From contig NZ_RKLV01000001.1 in NCBI RefSeq assembly GCF_026242195.1, forward strand, positions 248,001 through 312,000: 64,000 nucleotides of DNA. Direction: 5' to 3'. The notes beneath the pieces were generated by a model that did no database searches, had not been told where the DNA came from, and saw nothing but the letters and a program-made list of their open reading frames with translations. Every line of letters begins with the position of its first letter. Position 1 is the first letter of the stretch. The position numbers were made by a program, and so were the translations under genes. The stretch is from Halorutilus salinus (GTDB taxonomy: Archaea > Halobacteriota > Halobacteria > Halobacteriales > Halorutilaceae). Of this stretch, positions 43,299 to 52,190 are shown piece by piece.

Positions 43299-44452
43299 TG
43301 GCGGCGACCTACTCGCGCGCACGTCTCCGTGTCGGTATACTCAACGTCGGCTTCGTTACAGTCGCCGCCCTCGTCGCTCTCGTCTTCGACCTACCCGAAC
43401 GCGTCCTGCTGTTCGAGCCTACGCCCGTCGGCGACACGGCGGGTCTTCTGACCGTCGTCACCCTTTACGCGGTCGCAAACGCGCCGTTCGACGTCGCCGG
43501 AGGATACGTCCTACCCAAGAGGTACGGCAGACCGTACCCCGAACCCTCCGAGTTTGTCGTCGGATGGCTCCGCGGCGTCGGCGTACAGTCGACCGTCTTC
43601 GTCGTATCGGGTGCGGGGCTACTGTACGCGGGACGCGCCGCCGGCGTGACGGGAGCTACCGCCTTCTTCGGTATCGTCACCGTCGCGCTCCTCGTCGCAC
43701 GCACGTACCTCTCCCGTCTCGTCGGTGGGAACAGACGCGTCTCCGACACCGACGACCGTCTCGGATCCGCGCTCGAATCCTTCGACGACCTCAAACTCGA
43801 ACCGCCCGACGTTACCGTCTACGACTCGGACGACGGTTCGTTCGTAGGCGCCTCCACGTACTCCGGCGTCGTCGTACCGTCGCTGTGGCTCGAACGTCTG
43901 TCACAGGACGAACTCACCGCTGTCCTCGCGCGTCGCACCTCAGCGGTCGAGACGGGGGGTATACGCCGCGGCGTCGCCCTCGCCGTCGCGTGGAACCTCG
44001 TCGGCTTCGTCGGCGCTGTAACCCTCGTACCCGGCGCGGGCTTCGCAGACGTAGCCTCGCTCGTAAGCCTCGTTCTCGGGTACGTCATCTGGTCGTTCAT
44101 CGCCCTCCTCGTCCTCCCCACACCGACACGCGCGGGTGTCTTCGAGGTCGACGCCCGCACCGTCGACGCGGGTGTAGAAGCAGACGTACTCGGCTCCGCG
44201 ATACGTAAGATAAACGAGACACAGGGCGACGACGAGGAGCGCACACGTCTCGTCGAGTCCGTCTTCCATCCCATACCTTCGGTCGAACGCCGCGTCGAAC
44301 GTCTCGACACCGACGAAGAGCCGATCCGAGGGGCGTGGAACGCGGCGCGCGTCCGTCTCTACCTCTCATGGGCGGGTCTCGACTTCCTCGCCCGCGCCGT
44401 CCACTGCAACGTCGGACGTCCGGGCGTCTGGGTCATACTGCCCGGCGACTGA
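43298..44452 (+). CDS. Degenerate M48-like membrane protein
   Basis: 384 residues. The N-terminus has about four helices, then a cytoplasmic region whose order (PDVTVYDSDDGSFVGASTYSGVVVPSLWLERLSQDELTAVLARR) mirrors HtpX/M48 peptidases. Where AHEL-x-H-V should follow LSQDELTAVLA there is RRTSAVETG, so both zinc-binding His and the catalytic Glu are gone. Two more helices and a C-terminal helical tail complete it. It is presumably a non-catalytic paralogue. It is coupled to the HAD gene by a one-base overlap (TAATG). Confidence 0.7.
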   Translation: MAATYSRARLRVGILNVGFVTVAALVALVFDLPERVLLFEPTPVGDTAGLLTVVTLYAVANAPFDVAGGYVLPKRYGRPYPEPSEFVVGWLRGVGVQSTVFVVSGAGLLYAGRAAGVTGATAFFGIVTVALLVARTYLSRLVGGNRRVSDTDDRLGSALESFDDLKLEPPDVTVYDSDDGSFVGASTYSGVVVPSLWLERLSQDELTAVLARRTSAVETGGIRRGVALAVAWNLVGFVGAVTLVPGAGFADVASLVSLVLGYVIWSFIALLVLPTPTRAGVFEVDARTVDAGVEADVLGSAIRKINETQGDDEERTRLVESVFHPIPSVERRVERLDTDEEPIRGAWNAARVRLYLSWAGLDFLARAVHCNVGRPGVWVILPGD

Positions 44453-44453
44453 C

Positions 44454-45047
44454 CTACTCGCTGTACGCGAGTTCGTACACCCACTCGGTGAAGCTACCCG
44501 AACGCGGATCGGGGTTCTCCTCTCCTATGAACGGCGATATCATGTCGCCCGCGACGAGCAGGGAGTAGTCGAGCTTTTCGACCACGGGGTACAGTATGTA
44601 CGTCCGGTTCCCCTCGTGCACACCCTCCTCACGCTCCACGAGACCGCGGTCTTCGAGCTTGCTTGCGATACGGCTTCCTTTACGGCTCGAAACGTCGAGC
44701 TCCTTCCAGAGCTGACTCTGTGGGAGACCGTCCTCCGACTCTATGAGGCGCAACGCTCGCCGCTCAACGGATTCGAGTTCGTACCCCGCTGTCGCGGGTT
44801 CGTCCTCCTCTTCCTCGGCGTCGTCGTCGCGGTACTCCTCGGCGAGGACGAGCCTGTACGTGTTGTTCCCGTCGTGTGTCGTCTGTTCGCGTTTAACGAC
44901 GCCCTTCTCCTCCAGCCGTTTGGCGATACGGCTTCCCGTCCTGCTCGTAACGTCGAGTTCCTTCCAGAGCTTGCTCTGGTAGGCGTCGCCCGCCGACCTG
45001 ATATACTCCACCGCATCCCGCTCGTTCTCCGAAAGGTCTGGTGTCAT
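44454..45047 (-). CDS. Tandem winged-helix transcriptional regulator
   Basis: 197 residues with two homologous wHTH units: SENERDAVEYIRSAGDAYQSKLWKELDVTSRTGSRIAKRLEE (about 5-47) and ESVERRALRLIESEDGLPQSQLWKELDVSSRKGSRIASKLEDRG (about 92-136). They share LWKELDVxSRxGSRIAxxLE and are joined by an acidic linker. Each unit resembles haloarchaeal HTH domains of membrane-linked regulators. It lies 52 bp downstream of the pilin-like gene on the same strand. An internal duplication giving a covalent dimer is likely. Confidence 0.82.
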   Translation of the reverse strand: MTPDLSENERDAVEYIRSAGDAYQSKLWKELDVTSRTGSRIAKRLEEKGVVKREQTTHDGNNTYRLVLAEEYRDDDAEEEEDEPATAGYELESVERRALRLIESEDGLPQSQLWKELDVSSRKGSRIASKLEDRGLVEREEGVHEGNRTYILYPVVEKLDYSLLVAGDMISPFIGEENPDPRSGSFTEWVYELAYSE

Positions 45048-45099
45048 CGTTTGTGTTACACACCTGTGCGTGGCTTATAGTGGTTTGGGACTACTGTGC

Positions 45100-46875
45100 T
45101 TAACACCCGGTTCCGTCCGCGACGAGATCGAACGTCACTCCGTCGTCCGTACCCGACGGCACCTCTATCTCCAAGCATTCGCCGCCCTGAATATCACCCC
45201 TGAGCGTCGCGGGCAGGTCGTACTGCCCTGAACCCTTTACCGTCACGTCTCCCGATGAACCTGTCACGGTTTCGGTATCGAATTCCACTATGCTGAACTC
45301 CACCGTGCTACTCGAACCCAGACTGTAGCTGAACTCCCCTCTCCTTATCCTATCCTGTTGTTCTTGTATATCGACCTCGGCTGTCAGACTCGTGAACTCC
45401 TCTTCCTCACCCCCGTTGGGCGGATCCGGAGATACGCCTCCGTTCTCATCCACGGTGGATGAGTTCGAGTTACCCGCCTCGTCGACGACTGTTATGTTGG
45501 CGCTCACATCGTCCGGCTCGTAGGTTCCGTTCTTCAGCCACGGTGAGACCCATCTACCCGTGTAGCTTCCTTGTCCGTTCAGTACGTTGCTCGCCGAGGT
45601 AATTACGTCGTCGTCATCGTTCGCGTCGAGTAGGGTGATCAGAACGCTCCTGAGACCGACGTCACTCACCGATAATACCTCGTAGTCGACCGTGTACTGT
45701 GTGGCACCGACGGAGTTATTCTCGAATCTCGTGCCGTCCTTTGTAAGGGTAGCCGAGTCCACCTCAGGTCTGGCGGTGACCGCCCCATCCTCGTCGGGAA
45801 CCCTCACCTCCTCGTACCCCTCTCTGTCGGTTCCGTTTATCGACAGGACGGTCTCCTGAGATCTGTCGCAGTCGAAGGTCGCGCGCCCCTCCTGACCCGT
45901 CGTGCGCGACCCCCGTTCGCAGTTGCTCGAAGCCTCAACCTCCGCGCCCGCGAGAGGGTTGTTGTACTTGTCGCGTACCTCCACGACTATCCTTTCGTCG
46001 ACCGAGAGGGCGTCGACCTTCGTGATGTAAGCGGGCGCGAGATCCGCCCCGGAGCCGTCGACGCTTACCTCCGCCATACGGAGACGGTACTCCTCGTCTT
46101 CATCCGTAAGCGTGAGTTCGAGCCTACCCCCGTCGACATCGTGGCTAATCCCCTGTTCGTCGCCGAGGAGCGAGTCCCATGTGTCCTGAGACAGACGCGT
46201 CGGCATCCCAAAATGCGGACCTGCCCCGCTCCGATTGACCGTTACGGCGTCGGTTGAGACGCTCCGCGGACGTAGGTCGACGGTCACCCTACGGCTTCCC
46301 GTCTCCGAGACGGTTCCGTTCAGCACCGGGAGTGTTATAACGTCGCCGTCGACGAGCACACCATCGGACAGCGCCGCCTCGCCGTTTCCTTGATTGAAGA
46401 CGACGGTGTTCCCGTAACCCGTATCGGGCGCGTCGAGGTACTCGTTGTAGTCGGGGGTGTAGACGAGCGCGCGCGTCTGTATGTTAGGGTCGACGTCTCT
46501 CCAGTAGCCGTCGGCGTTACTGTCACCGCCCCCGAAGCTAAGGTTGTTTACCGAAACCTGCCCCTCACCGACGGTTCTCAACGTCCCCGTCGACGCGGGC
46601 GGGTTACGCAGAACGATACGGTTGGGGTAGCCCGTACCCAGCTTGACGGATACGGAACGCGTTCCGCCGGTTCCTGCTGTCGTCAGTATAGCCTCACGCA
46701 TACCTACCATCTCGTCCTGCACCTCCCTACTGTGGTCTATCTCGACAGCCTCGTTCCAGATAGGGACGGCGGAGACCTGTAGGACTGCAATAAGCGTAAC
46801 GGCTAAGCCTATGATCAGAACAACGCCGATCACCTCCGAGACACCGGCTTCGCGGGTCGCGCCTATACGTTTCAA
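45100..46875 (-). CDS. Type IV pilin-like surface protein with Ig-like domains
   Basis: 591 residues. The N-terminus REAGVSEVIGVVLIIGLAVTLIAVLQV is an archaeal class III/pilin-type signal, with a PibD-like site before the hydrophobic helix. The large exported part includes a Big/invasin-like unit (about 283-350, VVEVRDKYNNPLAGAEVEAS...TTGQEGRATF) and a second Ig-like unit (about 410-500). Only a few Cys pairs are present and there is no C-terminal anchor. It is far larger than a major pilin, so it is likely a minor surface or tip protein. It precedes the tandem-HTH gene. Confidence 0.75.
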   Translation of the reverse strand: MKRIGATREAGVSEVIGVVLIIGLAVTLIAVLQVSAVPIWNEAVEIDHSREVQDEMVGMREAILTTAGTGGTRSVSVKLGTGYPNRIVLRNPPASTGTLRTVGEGQVSVNNLSFGGGDSNADGYWRDVDPNIQTRALVYTPDYNEYLDAPDTGYGNTVVFNQGNGEAALSDGVLVDGDVITLPVLNGTVSETGSRRVTVDLRPRSVSTDAVTVNRSGAGPHFGMPTRLSQDTWDSLLGDEQGISHDVDGGRLELTLTDEDEEYRLRMAEVSVDGSGADLAPAYITKVDALSVDERIVVEVRDKYNNPLAGAEVEASSNCERGSRTTGQEGRATFDCDRSQETVLSINGTDREGYEEVRVPDEDGAVTARPEVDSATLTKDGTRFENNSVGATQYTVDYEVLSVSDVGLRSVLITLLDANDDDDVITSASNVLNGQGSYTGRWVSPWLKNGTYEPDDVSANITVVDEAGNSNSSTVDENGGVSPDPPNGGEEEEFTSLTAEVDIQEQQDRIRRGEFSYSLGSSSTVEFSIVEFDTETVTGSSGDVTVKGSGQYDLPATLRGDIQGGECLEIEVPSGTDDGVTFDLVADGTGC

Positions 46876-46914
46876 CTACATTACAGAGACGCCGGCTGAG
46901 TTAAAAGCTTTCCG

Positions 46915-47226
46915 TCAGTCGTAACCCCGCCACTTGTGGTCGCAGTCCGTACAGATATAGAAACGCGTCTCCGACTCGTCGGCGGCGCGCGTCTGCTGTA
47001 GATACCAGTACGCCTCGTCGTTTCCGCATTCGGGGCACGTCTCGTCGGTCGTCGGCAGACCCTTGTCCTCGGCGTCCTCCATCACCGTCACGTCGTCACG
47101 TCCTCCCTCCTCGGTCGACGTGTACTCCGTCTCCTCCTCCTGAACCTTGACAGCACCGCACTCGCCGCACTCGAAGACGCCGTCTTCGAGGTACATCATA
47201 GAGCCGCATTCGGGGCAGAACTCCAT
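46915..47226 (-). CDS. Transcription factor S (RNA cleavage factor, RPB9/TFIIS-like)
   Basis: 103 residues. The N-terminal zinc ribbon is FCPECGSMMYLEDGVFECGECG. The C-terminal ribbon CPECGNDEAYWYLQQTRAADESETRFYICTDCDHKW carries the catalytic acidic hairpin ADESE that stimulates transcript cleavage in stalled RNA polymerase. The linker is acidic. The start at 47226 gives the conserved MEFCPECG; an ATG 8 codons upstream is also possible. The divergent-side neighbour 30 bp upstream is a helicase on the same strand. Confidence 0.92.
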   Translation of the reverse strand: MEFCPECGSMMYLEDGVFECGECGAVKVQEEETEYTSTEEGGRDDVTVMEDAEDKGLPTTDETCPECGNDEAYWYLQQTRAADESETRFYICTDCDHKWRGYD

Positions 47227-47256
47227 GTACGCCCAACCTCGTCCGTACACTTTAAG

Positions 47257-49230
47257 CTACTCGTTCGCGTCGAGTAGTTCGAGTTCGGCGACGGTGTCGA
47301 GAGGGTCGTCGCCCGCCTCGACGCTCTCTATGACGGTCGTCGCCTGTTCGAGGGAAAGGAAACGCGACGCTGAGACGTGTCCGAGACGCGTGATCTCGTC
47401 GCCGCGTACGAGACCCGCGTCGCGTAGCCGTCCGAGGGCGCGGTCGATATCGAACCCGCCGAGAAGCGCCTCAGAGACACGTCTGTGTTCGTCACCCGCG
47501 AAGGCGACGTTCGCAAGCGCCTGTTCGTCCGCCGCCTCCTGCGTGTACTCCACGACGACGTCCTCCGTCTCGCCCTTGAGAAGGTCAAGCGCGACCTCGT
47601 CCTCCGTCCGTTCCATGCTGTTGTGGTAGACGGCGTCGGGTTCGGCGAGTACGTAGACGACACCCCGGTCGTGGTAGTCGGGGCGTCCTGCGCGTCCGAG
47701 CATCTGTTCGAACTCGCCGACGGTGAGCCATTCGATCCCCATGGCGAGACGTTCGAAGATAACCTGCGACGCCGGAAAGTCGACGCCTGCGCCCAACGCC
47801 GCCGTCGTGACGACCGCCGCAACCTCCTGTTCGCCGAACGCGCGTTCGACGCTCTTCCTTTCACCGCCTGATAGACCCGCATGGTACGCCGAGGCGCTCG
47901 GTAACGAACCCGCGAGTTCGTGACAACGTCGTCGTGAGTTCGTAAAGACGATCGTCTGCCCGCGGTAACCCTTCGACGACTTTTGATTGTACTCCCTCTT
48001 TACGAGACGTTCGACGATGTCGCCCTTCTCAGTACCCTCGGCGAACGTAAGATGACGTTCTATGGGCACGGGACGTTCCTCGTACTCGACGGGACGCGCA
48101 CCGAGCGCGTCGGCGAGCGCCTCCGGGTTGCCGACCGTCGCCGAAAGGTAGACGTACTGTGCGTCGTGCGCCTCGTGGAGACGCGCCACCAGACCGTCGA
48201 GTCGGTGCCCACGGTCGTCGTCCTGCATGTTGTGCACCTCGTCGATAACGACCGTACCCACGTCTCCGAGGTCGCGTCCCGTACGGAGCGAATGGTCGAC
48301 GCCCTCGTACGTACCGACGACTATCCCGGCATCGGGATCGAAACGGTTCTCGCGCGCAGAGATACGGTTCGAACCCACACGCTGTGTAACGTCGAAACGG
48401 TCACCGTACAGGTCGTCGAAACGGTCGTACTTCTGGTTTGCGAGCGCGACGAGAGGCACCAGAAACAGGGTCTTTCCTCGCCCCTCGGTGAGGTTGTGCA
48501 GACCCGCGATCTCGCCCACGAGCGTCTTCCCCGTCGCAGTCGCGCTCGCTACGAGAAGATCGTTACCGTCGAGAAGACCGGCTCCGAGGCTCTCCGCCTG
48601 TACGGGGAGGAGAGAGTCGAACTCCAGCAGTTCGCGCACCTCGTCGCTCAACGGCGTATCCTCGACAGGTACCGACTCGGCGACGTTCTCGTCCATCTCG
48701 TCGAACTTGGTAAGCTCCGGATCGAGGCTTCCTTCGAGGAGGGCGACGACCTTGTCTACCTCACCGACGCGCCGCAGTAGATCGTTGAGACGGTCGCGCG
48801 TCGCCGACGAGACACCGCGGAACGACGCCTCGCGTCTGAGTTCGTCGCGCGCGCAGTCGACGCATATACGTTCGCCGTCGTACAGAACGGCGTCGTTCTT
48901 CCACAGCGACGTGAACCTACCGTTTACAAGACAGAGACGGCAGACCTCCTCCCTTCCCAGTCCGACGTCGTACGCGTCGAGTAGCTCCGCCATCTCGCCG
49001 AAGCCGTCGGCGCTCGCGGGGTAGACGACACCGTCAGCCATACGCGCGAGGTCTATGAACTCGTCGGGCTGTCGCGTCTCGTCGTCGCCGTCGCGGCGTA
49101 CGCGTAGCTTCGCAGGACGTGGACCTTTAGACGTCTCGCGCACCTCCAGACGACCGTGAAACACCGTCTCGCCGCCCTTCGACGGAAGCACCTTGTAGCC
49201 GTCACCGTCGGGCGAGACCAACAGACGCAT
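47257..49230 (-). CDS. DEAD/DEAH box (Ski2/Hel308-like) helicase with N-terminal zinc region
   Basis: 657 residues. Residues 1-170 hold a beta-rich part and a Cys4 motif (CRLCLVNGRF...CVDCARDEL), resembling haloarchaeal DUF5814-containing helicases. The motor has the Q motif/motif I ASATATGKTLVGEI, DEAH-type motif II VIDEVHNM, motif III YLSATVGN, and C-terminal motifs IV-VI (TIVFTNSRRRCHEL, TTAALGAGVDFP, QMLGRAGRPDYHDRG). RNA or DNA specificity is not clear. The ATG at 49230 gives MRLLVSPDGDGYKVLP; the upstream 26 codons are unlikely. It lies directly upstream of TFS. Confidence 0.88.
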   Translation of the reverse strand: MRLLVSPDGDGYKVLPSKGGETVFHGRLEVRETSKGPRPAKLRVRRDGDDETRQPDEFIDLARMADGVVYPASADGFGEMAELLDAYDVGLGREEVCRLCLVNGRFTSLWKNDAVLYDGERICVDCARDELRREASFRGVSSATRDRLNDLLRRVGEVDKVVALLEGSLDPELTKFDEMDENVAESVPVEDTPLSDEVRELLEFDSLLPVQAESLGAGLLDGNDLLVASATATGKTLVGEIAGLHNLTEGRGKTLFLVPLVALANQKYDRFDDLYGDRFDVTQRVGSNRISARENRFDPDAGIVVGTYEGVDHSLRTGRDLGDVGTVVIDEVHNMQDDDRGHRLDGLVARLHEAHDAQYVYLSATVGNPEALADALGARPVEYEERPVPIERHLTFAEGTEKGDIVERLVKREYNQKSSKGYRGQTIVFTNSRRRCHELAGSLPSASAYHAGLSGGERKSVERAFGEQEVAAVVTTAALGAGVDFPASQVIFERLAMGIEWLTVGEFEQMLGRAGRPDYHDRGVVYVLAEPDAVYHNSMERTEDEVALDLLKGETEDVVVEYTQEAADEQALANVAFAGDEHRRVSEALLGGFDIDRALGRLRDAGLVRGDEITRLGHVSASRFLSLEQATTVIESVEAGDDPLDTVAELELLDANE

Positions 49231-49264
49231 GGGCGACAAAAGCCGTCGGCGCGTATCTTTCTTC

Positions 49265-50035
49265 CTATTCCCCTTCCAACAGACGTCTGTCGGTATCGAC
49301 CGCACCACCCCTGTTCAGGCTCTCGTTCAGAGCCTGAAGCTCCCTGACATCGATACCCTCGTCACGCAGACGTTCGTCGTCGTAGTCGGTCAGAACGTCG
49401 ACGTTCTCGTTCAGCGCGCCCCTCAACATCGCCGACCGACGCGCGTTCTTGACCGCACCGAGGTAGAACTCCGAAGCGGAGATCTCACCCGCCGCAAGAT
49501 CCCTTCCGAGAACCTCACGCCGGAACTTGGCGTCGCTCAGGTTAGAAAGGAGTATATCGATCCTGTCCGCCGTCGCGTGTACCTCCGAACCTCCCTCGTC
49601 GCCGGCGTTCAACCTCCCCATTATCTTCCCGTGTGTACCCGCCACGGGTTCCTGAAGGCTCATCGAGATCCTGTGACCGATAGGCGTCGAACCCGCTTCG
49701 GGACCCCTCGTGAACGTCGTAAGAACCGACTTGTACGAACCCGCGTGGTCGACTGTCACACGGAGATGGATCACACCCGAAAGCTGAGAGGTCGCGTCCT
49801 CGTCGAAAACCACACGTCCGTCGTCGTTGGTCACGTACTCACCGTCGAGAGGCGTCTCACCCGTAACCCCGGAGACGGTCACGTTTGCACCTCCAACACC
49901 GTCGCCCTCTTGGCTCACCTCCACGGTTATATCGCTCTCGCCCTCGGCGACGGTGACGCTAAGAGCACCCGCAGTCCCCGTTAGAAGCACGATCCCTATC
50001 AGGAGAGAGACGAAGACGGTGGTGGAAGCTCTCAT
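49265..50035 (-). CDS. Secreted protein with carboxypeptidase-regulatory/Ig-like domain
   Basis: 256 residues. The signal peptide is about 1-24 (MRASTTVFVSLLIGIVLLTGTAGA). A beta-sandwich (about 25-108, GANVTVSGVTGETPLDGEYVTNDDGRVVF) is followed by an alpha-helical charged domain (about 135-256) without a membrane anchor. The helical part contains RDLAAGEISASEFYLGAVKNARRSAM. I know no family for it. It lies 34 bp upstream of the helicase gene on the same strand, but unrelated function is likely. Confidence 0.7.
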   Translation of the reverse strand: MRASTTVFVSLLIGIVLLTGTAGALSVTVAEGESDITVEVSQEGDGVGGANVTVSGVTGETPLDGEYVTNDDGRVVFDEDATSQLSGVIHLRVTVDHAGSYKSVLTTFTRGPEAGSTPIGHRISMSLQEPVAGTHGKIMGRLNAGDEGGSEVHATADRIDILLSNLSDAKFRREVLGRDLAAGEISASEFYLGAVKNARRSAMLRGALNENVDVLTDYDDERLRDEGIDVRELQALNESLNRGGAVDTDRRLLEGE

Positions 50036-50267
50036 CTATCTTGCGTATCCCTACGAGGGTCGCGGTTAAACCAGTTCTCATAGTTCAGAAGAGTTCAGGG
50101 TACGTGTCTTTCTCCGCGACAGTTTAGACGTTTCAGCACCGTTTAATACCGTCTCCGACGCGTCCTGTCACGGAAAACACAAGCGTTAATATCCGGACGG
50201 GTATACCACAATCCGCGTTCCGCCGCCGCGCGTGAAAGCACAGACCGCGGAACAGAGCGGATCTGAA

Positions 50268-50304
50268 GCTCCGTTGTCTTCCGTGCAAGCGGAAGGCTCG
50301 GAGC
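50268..50304. repeat. Two-part hairpin with tRNA-Glu-like 5' word
   Basis: GCTCCG (50268-50273) pairs with CGGAGC (50299-50304), and CTTCCG (50278-50283) with CGGAAG (50290-50295). GCTCCGTTG repeats the first nine bases of the tRNA-Glu gene 50 bp downstream. It may be a tRNA-derived fragment or a processed leader structure. Confidence 0.4.
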
Positions 50305-50317
50305 GCGAGGCACGAGC

Positions 50318-50392
50318 GCTCCGTTGGTGTAGTCCGGCCAATCATATTGCCCTCTCGAGGCAATGACCAGGGTTCAAATCCCTGACGGAGCA
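50318..50392 (+). tRNA. tRNA-Glu (anticodon CTC)
   Basis: 75 nt. Acceptor GCTCCGT/ACGGAGC with discriminator A, anticodon stem TTGCC/GGCAA around CTCTCGA (anticodon CTC, reading GAG), and T arm CAGGG-TTCAAAT-CCCTG. CCA is not encoded. The last 21 bases are repeated with one mismatch at 50453-50473. Confidence 0.92.
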
Positions 50393-50423
50393 AAAGCCGT
50401 AGATTTTTGCGAGCAAGGGATTT

Positions 50424-50473
50424 GAACAGTGAGCGACTTTCGGAGCGACCGAGTTCAAATCCCTGACGGAACA
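50424..50473. repeat. Duplicated tRNA-Glu 3' end with inverted partner
   Basis: 50453-50473 repeats the tRNA-Glu 3' end (50372-50392) at 20 of 21 positions. GGGATTTGAAC (50424-50434) is the inverted complement of its T-arm word GTTCAAATCCC, giving an 11-bp stem around about 18 bases. It is consistent with the scar of an excised element at the tRNA. Confidence 0.5.
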
Positions 50474-50481
50474 GCGTAAAC

Positions 50482-52047
50482 TCACAGCACCCCGTCTTCC
50501 TCCATCCTCCGTAGCTCCTCGACGCGTTCGTGTATATCCTCCATCTCACCCGAACCGCGTTTGTCGTCGACGTGACCGTACATCAGGCTCATGCGGTGGT
50601 TCGAACGGAGTTCATCCTCGTTCCTGTCGAGGAAGTCCCAGTAGAGCGCGTTGAACGGGCACGCGTCCTCGCCGGTGTCCTTCGTCTTGTGGTACGGACA
50701 CGAACCGCAGTAGTCCGACATTTCGTCTATGTAGTTCGCCGACGAGACGTACGGCTTTGTTGCGAATACGCCGCTACCGTACATACCCATCTCGATCACG
50801 TTGGGCGTCGTCACCCAGTGGTAGGCGTCGACGTAGGTTGCGTGGAACCATCTGTTCAGCTCCTCGGGGACGACGCCCCAGAGCGTGGCGAAGTTGGCGA
50901 GCACCATGAGGCGCTGTATATGGTGCGAGTAGCCGCGTTCGCGTACGTCCTCGACGGTGCTCCGTAGACACTCCATATCCGTCTCGCCCGTCCAGTACAG
51001 TTCGGGTAGGTCGTGCTCCGCGTCGAGCCGGTTCGCCGTTGCGAGTTCGGGCATCGAGTGCCTGTAGACGTGCCGCATGAAGTCGCGCCATCCGAGTATC
51101 TGCCTGATAGCACCCTCGGCGGAGTTTATGGGTGCGTCGCCCTCGCGGTACGTCTCCTCTATACCCTCTATGACCTCCACGGGATGGAGAAGACCGAGGT
51201 TTATCGAAGAGCCGAGTAGGGAGTGGGAGACAGACCAGTCGTCGGAGACCATCGCGTCCTGATAAGAGCCGAACGTTCCGAGGCGCTCCGAGACGAAGAC
51301 GGAGAGGGCGTCGAGAGCCTGTTCGCGTGTCACAGGCCAGGGGAAACCTGACGCGTCGACAGCCTTGCCCCATGTTTCGAAACCCTCCGCGACCATGTCG
51401 GCGGTTTCGTCGACGATCTCGCCGTGTTCGAAACTCGGCTCGTCGGGTGACCCCCACCCCTCCGGCGGGTACTCGCGGTTCTGGTCGTCGTAGTTCCAGT
51501 CCCCGCCTTCCGGCTCGTCGCCGTCCATCAGAACGCCGGAGCGTCGTCTCATCCAGCGGTAGAACGTCTCGTGCCTGAACGCGTCCGATTCGGTCGAGTC
51601 AGCCCAAGAGTCGAAGGCTTCGCGTGTGCTGACGAACAGTTCGTTCTCGACGACGCGTACCTCCCCGCCCGCCTCGCGCGCGACATCGCGGAGACCGTCG
51701 GCGGAGCCGTAGCTCGGGCTTCTCATAACAACCGGCGTCGTATCCGGGTAGTCGTCGAAGAAGGCTCCGAGCGCCTCGGCGAAGCTCTCGCCCTTCCGGT
51801 AGACGACGTCGTACCCCTCGTCCGAGAGACGGTCACGGAAACACCGCATCGCGGAGAAGACGAGCGTGAGCTTCTGTGCGTGGTACGGCTTCCTCCGTGC
51901 GAAACCGTGTGACTCCACCATCAGAACCTTACCTCCGTCGACACGACCGAGGGGTCCTGCGTCCTCGTTGAGCTGTGTACCCAGCACCCACGGTATCTCG
52001 TCGTCGTCGAGCGTGTAGTCGGGTGGCGAACCCACCTTGGGCTTCAT
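50482..52047 (-). CDS. Fe-S bacterial cryptochrome/photolyase-type protein (CryPro/PhrB-like)
   Basis: About 521 residues. The N-terminal antenna-type alpha/beta domain (PWVLGTQLNEDAGPLG... VESHGFARRKPYHAQKLTLVFSAMR) and C-terminal FAD-binding helical domain (INSAEGAIRQILGWRDFMRHVYRHSMP) are present. A 4Fe-4S site lies at the C-terminus with the Cys set DYCGSCPYHKTKDTGEDACPF. Relatives repair (6-4) photoproducts. TATATA at 52071-52076 lies 26 bp before the ATG at 52047, so that start (leaderless) is preferred to the one two codons upstream. Confidence 0.88.
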   Translation of the reverse strand: MKPKVGSPPDYTLDDDEIPWVLGTQLNEDAGPLGRVDGGKVLMVESHGFARRKPYHAQKLTLVFSAMRCFRDRLSDEGYDVVYRKGESFAEALGAFFDDYPDTTPVVMRSPSYGSADGLRDVAREAGGEVRVVENELFVSTREAFDSWADSTESDAFRHETFYRWMRRRSGVLMDGDEPEGGDWNYDDQNREYPPEGWGSPDEPSFEHGEIVDETADMVAEGFETWGKAVDASGFPWPVTREQALDALSVFVSERLGTFGSYQDAMVSDDWSVSHSLLGSSINLGLLHPVEVIEGIEETYREGDAPINSAEGAIRQILGWRDFMRHVYRHSMPELATANRLDAEHDLPELYWTGETDMECLRSTVEDVRERGYSHHIQRLMVLANFATLWGVVPEELNRWFHATYVDAYHWVTTPNVIEMGMYGSGVFATKPYVSSANYIDEMSDYCGSCPYHKTKDTGEDACPFNALYWDFLDRNEDELRSNHRMSLMYGHVDDKRGSGEMEDIHERVEELRRMEEDGVL

Positions 52048-52190
52048 ACCCATACCACGTGTCCGCGACGTATATAGACGGGGACAGAGGCGGGTTCCGC
52101 TACCCGTGACGGACTGCTCGGCTTACCCGTGTTACGGTTTACGTCGAGACGAACCGCGCGTGCCCCACGAAGCCGGTTCGGCGTGTCCAG

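Noticed and set aside
49230-49308. Upstream start of the helicase gene
   Set aside because: The extra 26 residues are Lys/Arg-rich and the ATG at 49230 gives a conserved-looking opening.
50036-50267. Gap upstream of the tRNA-Glu region as a possible gene
   Set aside because: Only AT-rich promoter-like words (for example TTTAATACC near 50142) are visible, and no frame has coding character.
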